Part shown: one piece after another, positions 9,123-17,996 of the stretch
Layout: every line of letters begins with the position of its first letter
How positions within the stretch are numbered: position 1 is the first letter of the stretch
Assembly (NCBI GenBank): GCA_028275025.1
Contig: JAQCNM010000036.1
Coordinates: forward strand, 1 to 43,617
Direction: 5' to 3'
DNA length: 43,617 bases
Origin: Halovenus sp.
Lineage (GTDB): Archaea > Halobacteriota > Halobacteria > Halobacteriales > Haloarculaceae
Position numbers and translations under genes: made by a program
The notes under the pieces: model-generated
What the model was told of the DNA's origin: nothing
The model's input: only the letters and a program-made list of their open reading frames with translations
The model's database searches: none

Positions 9123-11572
9123 TCCGCCCCCTCGTCCACCTTGGGGACGAACTGGCCGAAGTCGAGCCCGCTCTCGTCGGTCTCGTCGACCCCGCTGTCG
9201 TCGAGCCCTTCGAGCGCCGAGGCGAGGTCGGTGGTGTCGACCTGCCGGTACTGGTCGAGCACCGGTTCTCCGCGCTCGAGCACCCGCTCGGTCTCTGTCA
9301 GCATCTCAGAGGGCGGATCGGGCCGGGGAACGAGTTCCTCTTTTTGCTGGTCGATATCGATCTTCACCGACTCCATCTCGCGCAGGTCCTCGAGTGACCG
9401 CTCCAGCCGGTTCTGTGAGATAATCGCCAGGATGGACTCCGGGTCGTTTATAAACGCCTGGATCGTCGCCGCGACCTCGGTGTAGGTGTTTATCTCCTCT
9501 CTGATGAGGTACGCGAGCACCAGTTTGCGCTTGAACAGTTCCTCGTCGAGTTTCTCCTGTGTCCAGCCGCGGTCGAACTTTATCTCCTCGAGCGTGCTCG
9601 AAGAGCCCATCTGGATGAAGTCGTCAGTTTCGGCGCGCCACTCGTAGACATCCCGGACGTTTATCTCGTCGTTCTCGGGGGTGTACTCGTTTATCTCGGT
9701 GAGCACCTTGTTCCGGCGGACCTTGTGCCCGTCGACGCGGGTCTGGGTCTGGATGGAGACGAGATCGAGGGCGGTGAACAGCGTCTTCGAGACGTTGATC
9801 GGGTCGGTGGTGAACCGTTTTATCACCTCGCCGACCGAGTCGGCGTGGAACGTCGTGTAGGTCGTGTGGCCGGTCGACATCACCTGGAACAGTGTTCGCC
9901 CTTCCTCGCCACGAACCTCACCCATCACGATGTAGTCCGGGCGCTGTCGGAGCGCCGCCTCCAGCAGGTCGAACTCGTCGATCTGGCCGGCCTCCTCCTG
10001 GCCGAAAGAGGGGCGGGTCACACTCGCCACCCAGTTACGCTGTGGCAACTCGACCTCGCGGGTGTCCTCGATGGAGACTATCTTCGCGTTCGACGGAATA
10101 AAGAGCGAGACCGCGTTCAGACTGGTCGTCTTGCCGGAGGCGGTTCCGCCGGCGAAGATGAGCGCCTTGTTGTTCTCGATACACAGCCACAGAAACGCCA
10201 TCTCGTCGAGACTGAACGTGTTCCAGTTGATGAGATCGACCGGCGTGAACGGGACGTCGTTGAACTGACGGATCGTGTAGTTCGTCCCGTGGTCGGAGAC
10301 CTCGGTGCCGAGTGTCAGCTGGGCACGGGAGCCGTCGGGAAGTGTCGCGTCGACCTGTGGCTGACGCTTCGAGATACCCATACCCGAGCGCTGTGCGAGT
10401 TTCACGACGAAGTTGTCGAGTTCGTGCTCGCCGTGGCTGACGTTCGAGATGATCTGTTCGTGGTCACCGTGGTAGACGAACACCCGGGTGTTGTACCCGT
10501 CACACGAGATATCCTCGACGTTGATGTCGTACTTTATCGCGTCGATACGGCCGTAACCGATAAAGTTCCGCTTGAGCACGTACAGCAGCTTCTCGACCTG
10601 GTACTCCGAGAGCTCCCGCGAATCCTCCGCCAGTACCACCGGCTCCGGTCGGGCCGAGAGCCCCGAGAGGGCCTCGCGTGCCGTGTGGCCGGCCGACCCG
10701 TCGTCCGTCCGGCCGAGTAACCGCTGTACCGTGCCGAACAGACGGCCCCGCCCGCCGGAGTCGTCGCTGTCGTGGAGGTCGTACCGTTCGAGCAACTGCT
10801 CCGTCTCCCGCTGGATAACCGCCGCACGGTCCCCGTCAGACCCCTGCACGACCACCTCGTCGTCGGAGTACTTTATCGCCTGTTTGAGTTTCCGTCCGAG
10901 AAACTCCTGCAGGTCGTGCTCTATCTCTGTCATGTGGGGCTCGATGACGTAGTACTTGTACTCGTTTTCCTTTGTCGATTTGAATATGAACACACAGGCG
11001 TACGGCTTGTTCACCCAGTAGCGGTTCTCCTCGACGAAGTGGCCCTTTTTTTCCTGTGGGACCGCCTTCTCGAGGTCGTACCGGTTGACGAGTGTCGTTG
11101 TTCCGTCGCGGTTCGTGAAGAACGCGTCCTCGTCGACAGCCTCGTTGACGTCGACAGTCCGCTCGTCGATCAGGTTCGACAGCGAGGTGGCGACAGATTC
11201 AGCCGTCGCGAGCCGATTCGTCACCTCATCTGGGTCGAACCCGAGGTGCTCCGCCGGGTTCGCCTCGCCGAGTACGGTGTCGTGGTCCTGCGCGAACTCC
11301 TCCCAGGTGTAGAGACCCTTCGTGACCGACCCCTCGGGAACGTCGAGTGGGCCTACCGCCGCCTTCAGTGCCCGCGCCGCATCCGCGCCCTTTCGCAACC
11401 GCTCACCGGTTTCCCGAGGGTCGAACCCCAGGTACGCGCGTCGGTCGAACGACCCGCCGTCGTGTTCCTCGCGGCGGAAGTCACTCCAGGAGTACTCACC
11501 GACCATCGCCGGGTCGGTGGCGCCGACCGAGACACCGCTTCTCTCGTCCCCACCCTGTTCGTCGATAGCCAT
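9119..11572 (-). CDS. PilB-type secretion/pilus assembly ATPase, 817 aa
   Basis: A type II/IV secretion system ATPase (GspE/PilB/TadA superfamily). Walker A reads GGTASGKTT at about residues 472-480; an Asp-Thr-Arg-Glu box follows, then the Walker B-type segment GEVRGEEG (about 545-555) and a His-box with TGHTTYTTFHAD. The roughly 400-residue N-terminal part is the usual archaeal extension, with conserved aromatic/acidic patches and a membrane-protein-facing region. It powers assembly of pilin-like subunits with the adjacent PilC-type protein. A T/A-rich promoter lies upstream at about 11625-11638, so this gene may head its own transcript rather than depend on the second ATPase pair upstream. 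Length fits haloarchaeal PilB3-like ATPases. Confidence 0.93.
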   Translation of the reverse strand: MAIDEQGGDERSGVSVGATDPAMVGEYSWSDFRREEHDGGSFDRRAYLGFDPRETGERLRKGADAARALKAAVGPLDVPEGSVTKGLYTWEEFAQDHDTVLGEANPAEHLGFDPDEVTNRLATAESVATSLSNLIDERTVDVNEAVDEDAFFTNRDGTTTLVNRYDLEKAVPQEKKGHFVEENRYWVNKPYACVFIFKSTKENEYKYYVIEPHMTEIEHDLQEFLGRKLKQAIKYSDDEVVVQGSDGDRAAVIQRETEQLLERYDLHDSDDSGGRGRLFGTVQRLLGRTDDGSAGHTAREALSGLSARPEPVVLAEDSRELSEYQVEKLLYVLKRNFIGYGRIDAIKYDINVEDISCDGYNTRVFVYHGDHEQIISNVSHGEHELDNFVVKLAQRSGMGISKRQPQVDATLPDGSRAQLTLGTEVSDHGTNYTIRQFNDVPFTPVDLINWNTFSLDEMAFLWLCIENNKALIFAGGTASGKTTSLNAVSLFIPSNAKIVSIEDTREVELPQRNWVASVTRPSFGQEEAGQIDEFDLLEAALRQRPDYIVMGEVRGEEGRTLFQVMSTGHTTYTTFHADSVGEVIKRFTTDPINVSKTLFTALDLVSIQTQTRVDGHKVRRNKVLTEINEYTPENDEINVRDVYEWRAETDDFIQMGSSSTLEEIKFDRGWTQEKLDEELFKRKLVLAYLIREEINTYTEVAATIQAFINDPESILAIISQNRLERSLEDLREMESVKIDIDQQKEELVPRPDPPSEMLTETERVLERGEPVLDQYRQVDTTDLASALEGLDDSGVDETDESGLDFGQFVPKVDEGAE

Positions 11573-11619
11573 TAAGACCCACTAACCGACAGCGGCAAAA
11601 AAAGCCGGCGCGTCGTTAT

Positions 11620-11660
11620 CGGATATAATAATAATCGAGAGCGGCTGGTCTGTCGACAGC
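11620..11660 (-). promoter_or_regulatory. Promoter of the pilB-type operon (AT-rich TATA region) and CTGTCGACAG palindrome
   Basis: The 145-nt gap between the second TadC gene and the PilB-type gene contains an isolated run of A/T (TATTATTATTATATC on the minus strand, about 11625-11638) about 55-60 nt before the ATG. This predicts a leader of some 30 nt. A 10-bp perfect palindrome at 11650-11659 lies directly upstream and could be a regulator site or part of the upstream terminator. Confidence 0.55.
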
Positions 11661-11717
11661 CACGAGACGGGGTACACCACACCGTGGGTCACACCACCGA
11701 GAGCGGTTCGAGGGCTG

Positions 11718-13439
11718 TCAGACGACGACACCGACCAGCAGGTACGCAGTCAGGTAGGTACCGGTCGCACAGACCAGCGCCCGGCCGATACGGTGACCGA
11801 GTAGTGGGCCGTCGAACCCCCGTCGCAGTGCTGTCGAGAGCCCGGTCAGCACGACGGCGAGGACGAGCACGTACCCCCCGACCGGGCCGCCGAGCCAGCC
11901 CAGTGCCACCTCCTCGCCAAACGCCTCACCCGCGATGCCGTCGGCGAGTGCAACCGTCGCACCGGCGACCAGCGGACCGAACAGCATCGCCGTACTCGAG
12001 AGGGTTCGGCAGACGTAGGCGAGGTCGTGGTGGGCCTCCTGCCGGATGCGTCGGAGCTGCTCGACGTGGTCGGCGAGCGCGAGTAGTGCCTCACCCGCCG
12101 GGCGTCCCTCGCGGGCCGCGAGTGCGAGCAGTGCCACACTGCCGCGAACCCGGGGGCTGGGGAGGCGGGCGAGCGCCCCGTACGGGCCCAGAAACGCCTG
12201 CCGGACGCCGACGTGAAGCTGGCGTTGACGGCGTGCACACGCCCCGAACGCCTCGCCGAGCGGCCCGTCGAGTTCGTCGGCGGTCTCCGCGACGGCCGTC
12301 TCGACGGGCTGGCCACCCGCCACACGCCGACCGGCGAGAGTCAGTGCGTCGCCGAGGTCACGCTCCGCGGCACGTATCTCGGCGTAGACCGCCACGACCG
12401 GCCGGTAGCGCAACCAGAGGGTCACACCGCCGCCGAGCCCGACGGCCGCGACCGACGGGCCCCACGGCGGAAACGTCGCCCCGATAGCCAGCCAGGCGGC
12501 GACACCGACGGCCGGACCGGCGACGACTGCACCGCGCCCGGTCGTGGCGTCGGGGTGAGCGCCCACGTCCGGCGGGGGGAACGCCACCGGGCGCTGTGCG
12601 AGCAGCCAGCCACCACCGGTGAGGAGCAACGCCGGCAACAGCAGGTTGTACGCGAACACGACCACCACCGGCACGACAGCCAGTCCGACGGCAGCACCCG
12701 CCGGCAGCAGCGCGATAGTCGCCGTTGGAAGCAACACCCCGAAGGCATACAGTGCGGTCGTCGGGCCACGGGTGTCGGCGGCGAAGCTGCGCATCCGCTC
12801 ACGGGTCCCGTCCAGAACAGTCGTCAGCGCTCGGTCGAGCAGTTGCTCGCGGTCCCTCGGTGGCGCACTCCCGGCGGCCGACACGAGCGCAAGCGCCCGC
12901 CGGAGCGGGGGGAACAGCCCTGCCCAGGCCGCGCCGAACCGCTCTAACCCGGTGCCACCGTCGTGTCTGGCCCGGTAGACGTGTTGTGCCAGGCTGGCCG
13001 CGAGCAGACCCTCGCCGGACGACGCAGCAAAGCTCGCGGCACGCTCGGGTGCAGGTGCGAGTTTCATCCGTAGCACCGCCCGGGACACGAGGGCCGGAGC
13101 GTCACCGAGTGCGGTCGTCCGGCGGACCTGTGCGAGGAGAGAGGGGAGCGTGTGTACGGCGTGGACGGCAACAACACCGAGCAGAGCGGCCGGAAACAGT
13201 GCCGGCGGGCCGACGAGGGAGAGCCCACAGGCGGCGGTGAGCACCCCCACGACGGCTCCCGTGCCGTAGCCCGCCCGGACGAGCGTGGTCGGTGACGTCT
13301 CCCAGTCGAGCACCGACACCGCGTCACACAGCTCCTCGCTCGGGGTGACAGACCGGGGGTACAGCCGCGCGAGCGCGGCGACGAGGTAGCCGGTGAGTGC
13401 CCGTTGGAGCGGGGGTCCTGGTGCCGCGCTCGGGCTCAT
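11718..13439 (-). CDS. Second TadC/PilC-like (T2SSF) membrane protein, 573 aa
   Basis: A polytopic Ala/Leu/Val-rich protein with two cytoplasmic T2SSF-like helical segments (about residues 150-230 and 370-480), each followed by hydrophobic pairs, and a C-terminal helix block. It is shorter and more diverged than the 730-aa PilC-type protein downstream and has a marked Arg/Ala bias. ATG at 13439 overlaps the stop of the second ATPase as ATGA, the arrangement expected for an ATPase/platform pair. The family role is inner-membrane platform of pilus assembly or secretion. Whether it acts with the same pilins as the neighbouring pair is unknown. Confidence 0.85.
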   Translation of the reverse strand: MSPSAAPGPPLQRALTGYLVAALARLYPRSVTPSEELCDAVSVLDWETSPTTLVRAGYGTGAVVGVLTAACGLSLVGPPALFPAALLGVVAVHAVHTLPSLLAQVRRTTALGDAPALVSRAVLRMKLAPAPERAASFAASSGEGLLAASLAQHVYRARHDGGTGLERFGAAWAGLFPPLRRALALVSAAGSAPPRDREQLLDRALTTVLDGTRERMRSFAADTRGPTTALYAFGVLLPTATIALLPAGAAVGLAVVPVVVVFAYNLLLPALLLTGGGWLLAQRPVAFPPPDVGAHPDATTGRGAVVAGPAVGVAAWLAIGATFPPWGPSVAAVGLGGGVTLWLRYRPVVAVYAEIRAAERDLGDALTLAGRRVAGGQPVETAVAETADELDGPLGEAFGACARRQRQLHVGVRQAFLGPYGALARLPSPRVRGSVALLALAAREGRPAGEALLALADHVEQLRRIRQEAHHDLAYVCRTLSSTAMLFGPLVAGATVALADGIAGEAFGEEVALGWLGGPVGGYVLVLAVVLTGLSTALRRGFDGPLLGHRIGRALVCATGTYLTAYLLVGVVV

Positions 13440-15304
13440 CGTCGGGCGTGAGTCTCGGTCACCTGTGGGCCACCGGTCGCACCCCGTGTCGCGAGCGCGT
13501 CGAGAAGCCGACCGCGCTCGGTCAGCCGCTCGCGAACCGCGGCGTAGGACCCGCTGGACCCGGCGAGCCCCGCCACCAGCCGGCTGTTGCCGCGGTCGAC
13601 ACGACCGGTCGAGACCAGGCCGTCTGCCGTCCGCTCGAACAGCGGCTCGAAACGGGGCTCGTCACCGCCGACGACCTCCTCGACGAGCCGGACCCGACGG
13701 CCGCCGGACGCGTGTTCGACTGTCACCAGCAGGTCGGTCGCGCCGAACGACGACGCCGGCACCCCGAGGTCCGAGACGACGCGCTCGTAGACCGCCTCAC
13801 CCCCGTCACCGTGGACGGTGCCGAGCACGGCCTCGCTGTTCGCCCCGACCCGCATCGCCTCGTACAGCACCGCCGCCTCCTCGCCGCGAACCTCGCCAAC
13901 CGCGAGCGCGCCGTCGCCGAGACGGAGCGCCGTCCGCAACGCCTCGGCGGGGGAGAGCTGTTCGCCGGTCTCGCCCGCGAGAAGCGCCTGCACGTCGTGA
14001 CCGGCAGACTGGAGCGGGCCGACCGGGAGCTCTGGGGTGTCCTCGATGACGACAGTCCGGACGTCCGGGGGGAGCTCCCAGAGGAGCGCCCCGAGCAGCG
14101 TCGTCTTTCCCGCACCGCGGGGCCCGACCGAGAGAAGGGAGCCACCGCGCTCGACGGCTACCGAGAGCAGCGCCGCAGCGGCAGGGGTGAGCGTGTCGTT
14201 CTCGACGAGTGCGGGCAGGGTCCAGACGTCGCGGTCCTGTGCCCGGAACGCGAACGCCGTTCCGTTGCTCGCGGGGTCGGTCACACCCGCGACCCGTACC
14301 CGGCGGTCGGCGACGGTCGTCGTGGCGTCGAGCGTCGGGTCGGCACGCGAGAACGCCCGGCCGCTCTCACGGCGGAACCGCGAGGAGAGCCCCTCGAGTG
14401 CCCGTGTCGTCGGTCGGATATTGGTCACCAGCGTCTCGCCGGCCACCGTGACGCGGAGCTTGTTGTCGGTCGCCGGTGCAGTGACGAACACGTCGGACAG
14501 CTCCGGGTCTGCGAACAGGTCAGAGAGAAGCCCGTACCCGCGGGTGTGTTTCGCGAGCACCGCAGCGACCCGCTCGACCGGGGTCGTAGCCGTCCCGGAG
14601 TCGTCGACGGCGGCACGCACAGCGCGGTCCGGAGCCCGTTCGCCGCCGATATCGCCGGTCGCGAGTCGCTCGTAGGCCGCCGCGAGCGTCGACAGTGCGG
14701 CCGTGTCGAGGCTGCTCTCGACTGGGGTGAGCTGGTAGCGGTCCGGTCCGTTCCGGCCGTACCGACGGACCGTCGCACCGGTGGAGAGCTCGCGAACGGC
14801 AGACAGCTCCGCGTCCGGTGGCGGCAGCTGTTCGACCCGCCAGCGGCTCACCGTCGGTCCCTCGGAGGCCGCCAGCGCGGTCTCGTAGCCGCTCGCGCGG
14901 GCAGCTAGCTCTGCCAGCCCGGTCTCGGCGGCGATATCGGCGACGGCGTCGGCGCGCCCGGTCGCCTCGCGGGCGGCGGCCAGCGGGTCGGTTCGGGCCC
15001 GCTCGGCGAGTCGTTCGTCCCGAAACACCGCACGCTCGGCGAACCGGCCTGCCGCTGTCAACAGCGCCGCGGCGTCGTCCTCGTAGCGGCGCTCGACACC
15101 GACTGTCTCGACCCGGACAGTCGTCGCATCGCGCTCGGTCAGGGCCTCAACGACCGTCGCCCGGCAGTCAGACTCCTCGGCTAGCCGGCCCCCTCCCGGA
15201 CAGTCGGCCGCGTCGACGGTCAGCACCTCACCGTCGAAACACAGCTCACAGCCACAGCGGCCCGCACCGGCCGAGCCGAGGAACCGCTCCCGAAGGTCCA
15301 GCAC
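13436..15304 (-). CDS. Second type II/IV secretion ATPase with N-terminal Cys cluster, 622 aa
   Basis: The Walker A motif GPRGAGKTT is at about residues 392-400, the acidic box EDTPELP follows, and GEVRGEEA is near 468; a His box is present as GTVHGD. These place it in the GspE/PilB/TadA family. The first 50 residues contain five Cys (17, 19, 22, 35, 47), suggesting a small metal-binding N-domain absent from the 817-aa paralogue. Start choice: the GTG at 15304 has a TTTAAA element centred at about 15332, 28 nt upstream, ideal for a leaderless transcript. A GTG seven codons earlier (15325) is possible but would sit too close to that TATA box. The frame stays open to 15952, but that portion is antisense to the phosphate transporter. 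Confidence 0.88.
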   Translation of the reverse strand: MLDLRERFLGSAGAGRCGCELCFDGEVLTVDAADCPGGGRLAEESDCRATVVEALTERDATTVRVETVGVERRYEDDAAALLTAAGRFAERAVFRDERLAERARTDPLAAAREATGRADAVADIAAETGLAELAARASGYETALAASEGPTVSRWRVEQLPPPDAELSAVRELSTGATVRRYGRNGPDRYQLTPVESSLDTAALSTLAAAYERLATGDIGGERAPDRAVRAAVDDSGTATTPVERVAAVLAKHTRGYGLLSDLFADPELSDVFVTAPATDNKLRVTVAGETLVTNIRPTTRALEGLSSRFRRESGRAFSRADPTLDATTTVADRRVRVAGVTDPASNGTAFAFRAQDRDVWTLPALVENDTLTPAAAALLSVAVERGGSLLSVGPRGAGKTTLLGALLWELPPDVRTVVIEDTPELPVGPLQSAGHDVQALLAGETGEQLSPAEALRTALRLGDGALAVGEVRGEEAAVLYEAMRVGANSEAVLGTVHGDGGEAVYERVVSDLGVPASSFGATDLLVTVEHASGGRRVRLVEEVVGGDEPRFEPLFERTADGLVSTGRVDRGNSRLVAGLAGSSGSYAAVRERLTERGRLLDALATRGATGGPQVTETHARR

Positions 15305-15644
15305 GGGTCTGACTGGCCCAGTCACCGGATTTAAACCCTGGTGTCGGCCCGCCACCACGCCAGTTCGACGAGTGAGTGCCCCCGTCGCGGCGGCCAACGG
15401 TGTCGACCGCCTCACGACCTGGTACGCCACCCCCCAGGTCACCGCCGGGCGGTGTGTTGCCGGTCGGGGGGGAACCGGGCGGCCGTGGCGAGTGCACCCA
15501 CGAGAACCAGTGGGCAGTTTCCGCGTACCTGCCACTGTCGGTCGAGTGGGGCCGGGAGTGGCCGCCAGCCCACACTCCGGGTCGCTCGCCGGGGGGAAGG
15601 TGGAACCGGTATCCTCTTGACTGGGGACACGGAAGCCGGTGTAG
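15305..15644. other. Divergent intergenic region, 340 bp
   Basis: It lies between the second ATPase (minus) and the PiT transporter (plus). The only feature I can support is the TTTAAA TATA-type element at 15330-15335 serving the minus-strand ATPase. The rest is GC-rich with several runs of C and G and no convincing reading frame, tRNA or operator. Confidence 0.6.
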
Positions 15645-16829
15645 ATGGTCGTGACGACGGGGTTGGTGACACTTCTCGTTGCCGCACTCGCGAGCGTGTT
15701 CATGGCCTGGACGATAGGTGCCGGCTCCTCGGGGTCGACCCCGTTCGCGCCGGCGGTCGGGGCGAACGCCATCTCGATAATGCGGGCGGGGTTTCTGGTC
15801 GGCGTGCTCGGCCTGCTCGGGGCGGTGTTACAGGGTGGGAACGTCACCGAGGCCGTCGGGACCGAACTGGTGACCGGCGAGACACTCTCCGGCGGGGCGG
15901 CCGCAATCGCGCTCGTCATCGCGGCGTCGCTTGTCGCGGTCGGTATCTTCACCGGCTATCCAATCGCGACGGCGTTCACCGTGACCGGTGCGGTCATCGG
16001 TGTCGGCTTGGCGATGGGCGGCGGCCCGGCCTGGGAGAAGTACAGCGAGATCGGTGCACTCTGGATCGGAACACCGTTTGTCGGCGGTGGCGCGGCGTAC
16101 GTGACCGCGCGTCTGCTCCGGAGCGAGGCACGCTCGACACTGCGCACGCTCGGCGTGCTCGGCGGGGTAGTCGGTCTCGTACTCGGCAACGTGCAGTTCG
16201 TCTTTCTCGCGTCGGGGAGCGCCCAGGCATCGCTCTCGCGGGTGGTGACGGCACGGCTCGGAGGCGGGGCGGTCGCGTACGCCGGCACGTCGCTTGCGGT
16301 CGCACTGCTCGTCGCTGCGGTGCTGGTCACCCGGGCGAGACAACACCCCGAACGGACACAGCGGCGGTTTCTGCTGGTACTCGGTGGACTGGTGGCGTTC
16401 TCGGCCGGCGGCAGCCAGGTCGGGCTCGCCATCGGCCCGCTCGTCCCGCTGTTCGACGGGGTCGACGTTCCGCTGGTCGCGCTGCTGGTCGGCGGCGGTC
16501 TGGGGCTGCTGGTCGGCTCCTGGACCGGTGCACCACGGATGATAAAAGCACTCTCACAGGACTACTCCGCACTCGGCCCACGGCGCTCTATCGCCGCACT
16601 CATCCCCTCGTTCGCGCTCGCACAGACGGCTGTCTTCTTTGGTATCCCCGTCTCGTTCAACCAGATTATCGTCTCGGCGATCGTCGGTAGCGGTTACGCG
16701 GCGGCCGGCGGCGACGGCGAGGTCAGCGCGGCCAAACTCGGCTACACCGTGCTCGCGTGGGTCGCCTCGCTGGTCGGGGCCTTTGCCCTCAGCTACGGGG
16801 CGTTCGCGCTCGCAACGGCCGTGCTGTGA
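15645..16829 (+). CDS. PiT-family inorganic phosphate transporter, 394 aa
   Basis: An integral membrane protein of the PiT (PF01384-type) anion permease family, which uses ion coupling to import inorganic phosphate. It has about ten hydrophobic helices arranged as two inverted halves. The first half has the signature-like AVGANAIS and the second VSFNQIIVSAIVG, the degenerate form seen in many archaeal members. A more hydrophilic loop near residues 290-310 separates the halves. Length is typical for archaea. It stands alone between the secretion locus and an esterase gene. A second, more canonical PiT protein is encoded at 40371-41540, so the organism probably has two low-affinity phosphate carriers. 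Confidence 0.88.
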   Translation: MVVTTGLVTLLVAALASVFMAWTIGAGSSGSTPFAPAVGANAISIMRAGFLVGVLGLLGAVLQGGNVTEAVGTELVTGETLSGGAAAIALVIAASLVAVGIFTGYPIATAFTVTGAVIGVGLAMGGGPAWEKYSEIGALWIGTPFVGGGAAYVTARLLRSEARSTLRTLGVLGGVVGLVLGNVQFVFLASGSAQASLSRVVTARLGGGAVAYAGTSLAVALLVAAVLVTRARQHPERTQRRFLLVLGGLVAFSAGGSQVGLAIGPLVPLFDGVDVPLVALLVGGGLGLLVGSWTGAPRMIKALSQDYSALGPRRSIAALIPSFALAQTAVFFGIPVSFNQIIVSAIVGSGYAAAGGDGEVSAAKLGYTVLAWVASLVGAFALSYGAFALATAVL

Positions 16830-16989
16830 CCGGGCGACGCCGGGAACGATTTACTCCGTCGGCCCGTACCGGGCGTATGGACGGCAGAACAGGCCACCGT
16901 CGGGGAGGCGTCGTGTCGACCGGACCGGCCACAACAGGCCCAGGCCGTCTCCGGACAACCGGTCGAGCCTCGCCGCGGGTCGGGCACGG

Positions 16990-17661
16990 ATGCCGGCAGA
17001 CGACACCGCCGGGGTGGTCGGCGTGACCGGACCACACCAGGGTGAACAGACGGTAACCGCCGGGACGTCACTCGACGGGGCGTCGGCCGCTGTCGTGCTC
17101 GTCCACGGCCGGGGGGCGACCGCCCGCGGGATGCTCGGGATGGCGACGGAGCTCCCCGACGGGGTTGCGTACCTCGCACCGCAGGCCGCGCGCCGCACCT
17201 GGTACCCGAACTCGTTTCTCGAACCGGTCGACAGAAACGAACCCGGTCGTTCCTCGGGGCTTGCACGTCTCGACGAACTGGTCGAGCGGGCCGGCGACGC
17301 GGGTCTGGACCCCGGGCGGGTGGTGCTGGTCGGGTTCTCGCAGGGTGGCTGTCTCGCCAGCGACTTCGTCGCCGGTAACCCCCGGCGGTACGGAGGGCTG
17401 GCGGCCCTGTCGGGCGGTCTCATCGGCGAGTCCGTCGGCCGTGACAGCTACGACGGCAGTCTGTCGGGGACCCCCGTTTTTCTCGGCTGCAGCGATACGG
17501 ACCCACACATCCCCGCCGAGCGGGTCCGCGAGACCGCGACGGTGTTCGACGAACTCGGCGCGGACGTCGACGTTCGCCTCTACGAGGGGATGGGTCACAC
17601 GGTCAACGCGGACGAACTCGCGGCGGTCTCGGGGTTGATCGAGAGAACACGCAAACGCTGA
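16990..17661 (+). CDS. Phospholipase/carboxylesterase-type alpha/beta hydrolase, 223 aa
   Basis: The oxyanion segment LVHGRGAT is followed by the nucleophile elbow GFSQGG, then an Asp in CSDTDPH and the catalytic His in GMGHTV, giving a full Ser-Asp-His triad. The size and order match the carboxylesterase/phospholipase (YpfH, dienelactone-hydrolase-like) family that cleaves small esters in the cytoplasm. The substrate cannot be told. Two starts are plausible: ATG at 16990, and a GTG at 17023 whose product begins with a Thr-Gly-Pro-His-Gln sequence that, from memory, resembles the start of haloarchaeal relatives. The frame is open further upstream but without coding character. Confidence 0.88.
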   Translation: MPADDTAGVVGVTGPHQGEQTVTAGTSLDGASAAVVLVHGRGATARGMLGMATELPDGVAYLAPQAARRTWYPNSFLEPVDRNEPGRSSGLARLDELVERAGDAGLDPGRVVLVGFSQGGCLASDFVAGNPRRYGGLAALSGGLIGESVGRDSYDGSLSGTPVFLGCSDTDPHIPAERVRETATVFDELGADVDVRLYEGMGHTVNADELAAVSGLIERTRKR

Positions 17662-17663
17662 GC

Positions 17664-17994
17664 GGAGCTCTCGGGCAGGCCAGACGAGCTGTCTCGGCGC
17701 GTTCGGGGGCGGTGAGACGGGGAGCTCGAACCCGAACGACCGGTCGAGGTCACGGGCCGTCCGGAGGAGTCGGTCCACGAACTCGGAGTTGGCGTGACTG
17801 TCCGTGCAGAGCTCGTCTGTGCCGTCTGTGGCCGCCCGCTTGCGTTGCTCGTACTCCTCGCGACGCGCCGGTCGCTCCCGCACGCGGCAGTGGCCACACT
17901 CACCCGCCAGCCGTCGTCCGACACCGCGAAGACGACCTGTTCGGCGTGGTACCCGCGCTGTCCCGACCCGTGAGAACACCGGGTCCGGAGCCGG
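17664..17994 (-). pseudogene. Frameshifted remnant of a small Cys/His-containing protein
   Basis: Directly after the permease stop, the minus strand encodes a coding-like stretch (ending in GYHAEQVVFAVSDDGW) in one frame. At about 17895 coding character moves to another frame, ECGHCRVRERPARREEYEQ, which continues acidic and GC3-rich to about 17700 (through NSEFVDRLLRTARDLD) before fading. The two frames together would make a protein of about 110 residues with a Cys-x2-Cys type site. No proper start codon precedes the first segment and no stop ends the second before the hydrolase antisense region. I read this as a decayed gene. A sequencing indel or an unusual start could also explain it. Confidence 0.5.
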
Positions 17995-17996
17995 GT

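Noticed and set aside
15305-15952. N-terminal extension of the second secretion ATPase
   Set aside because: This part is antisense to the phosphate transporter and low in coding character; the TTTAAA element places the start at 15304.
17068-17979. Minus-strand open frame of 303 codons as an intact gene
   Set aside because: Only its first third (about 17700-17900) has coding character; the remainder is antisense to the hydrolase with its Ser-His-Asp motifs, so I kept only the frameshifted remnant.
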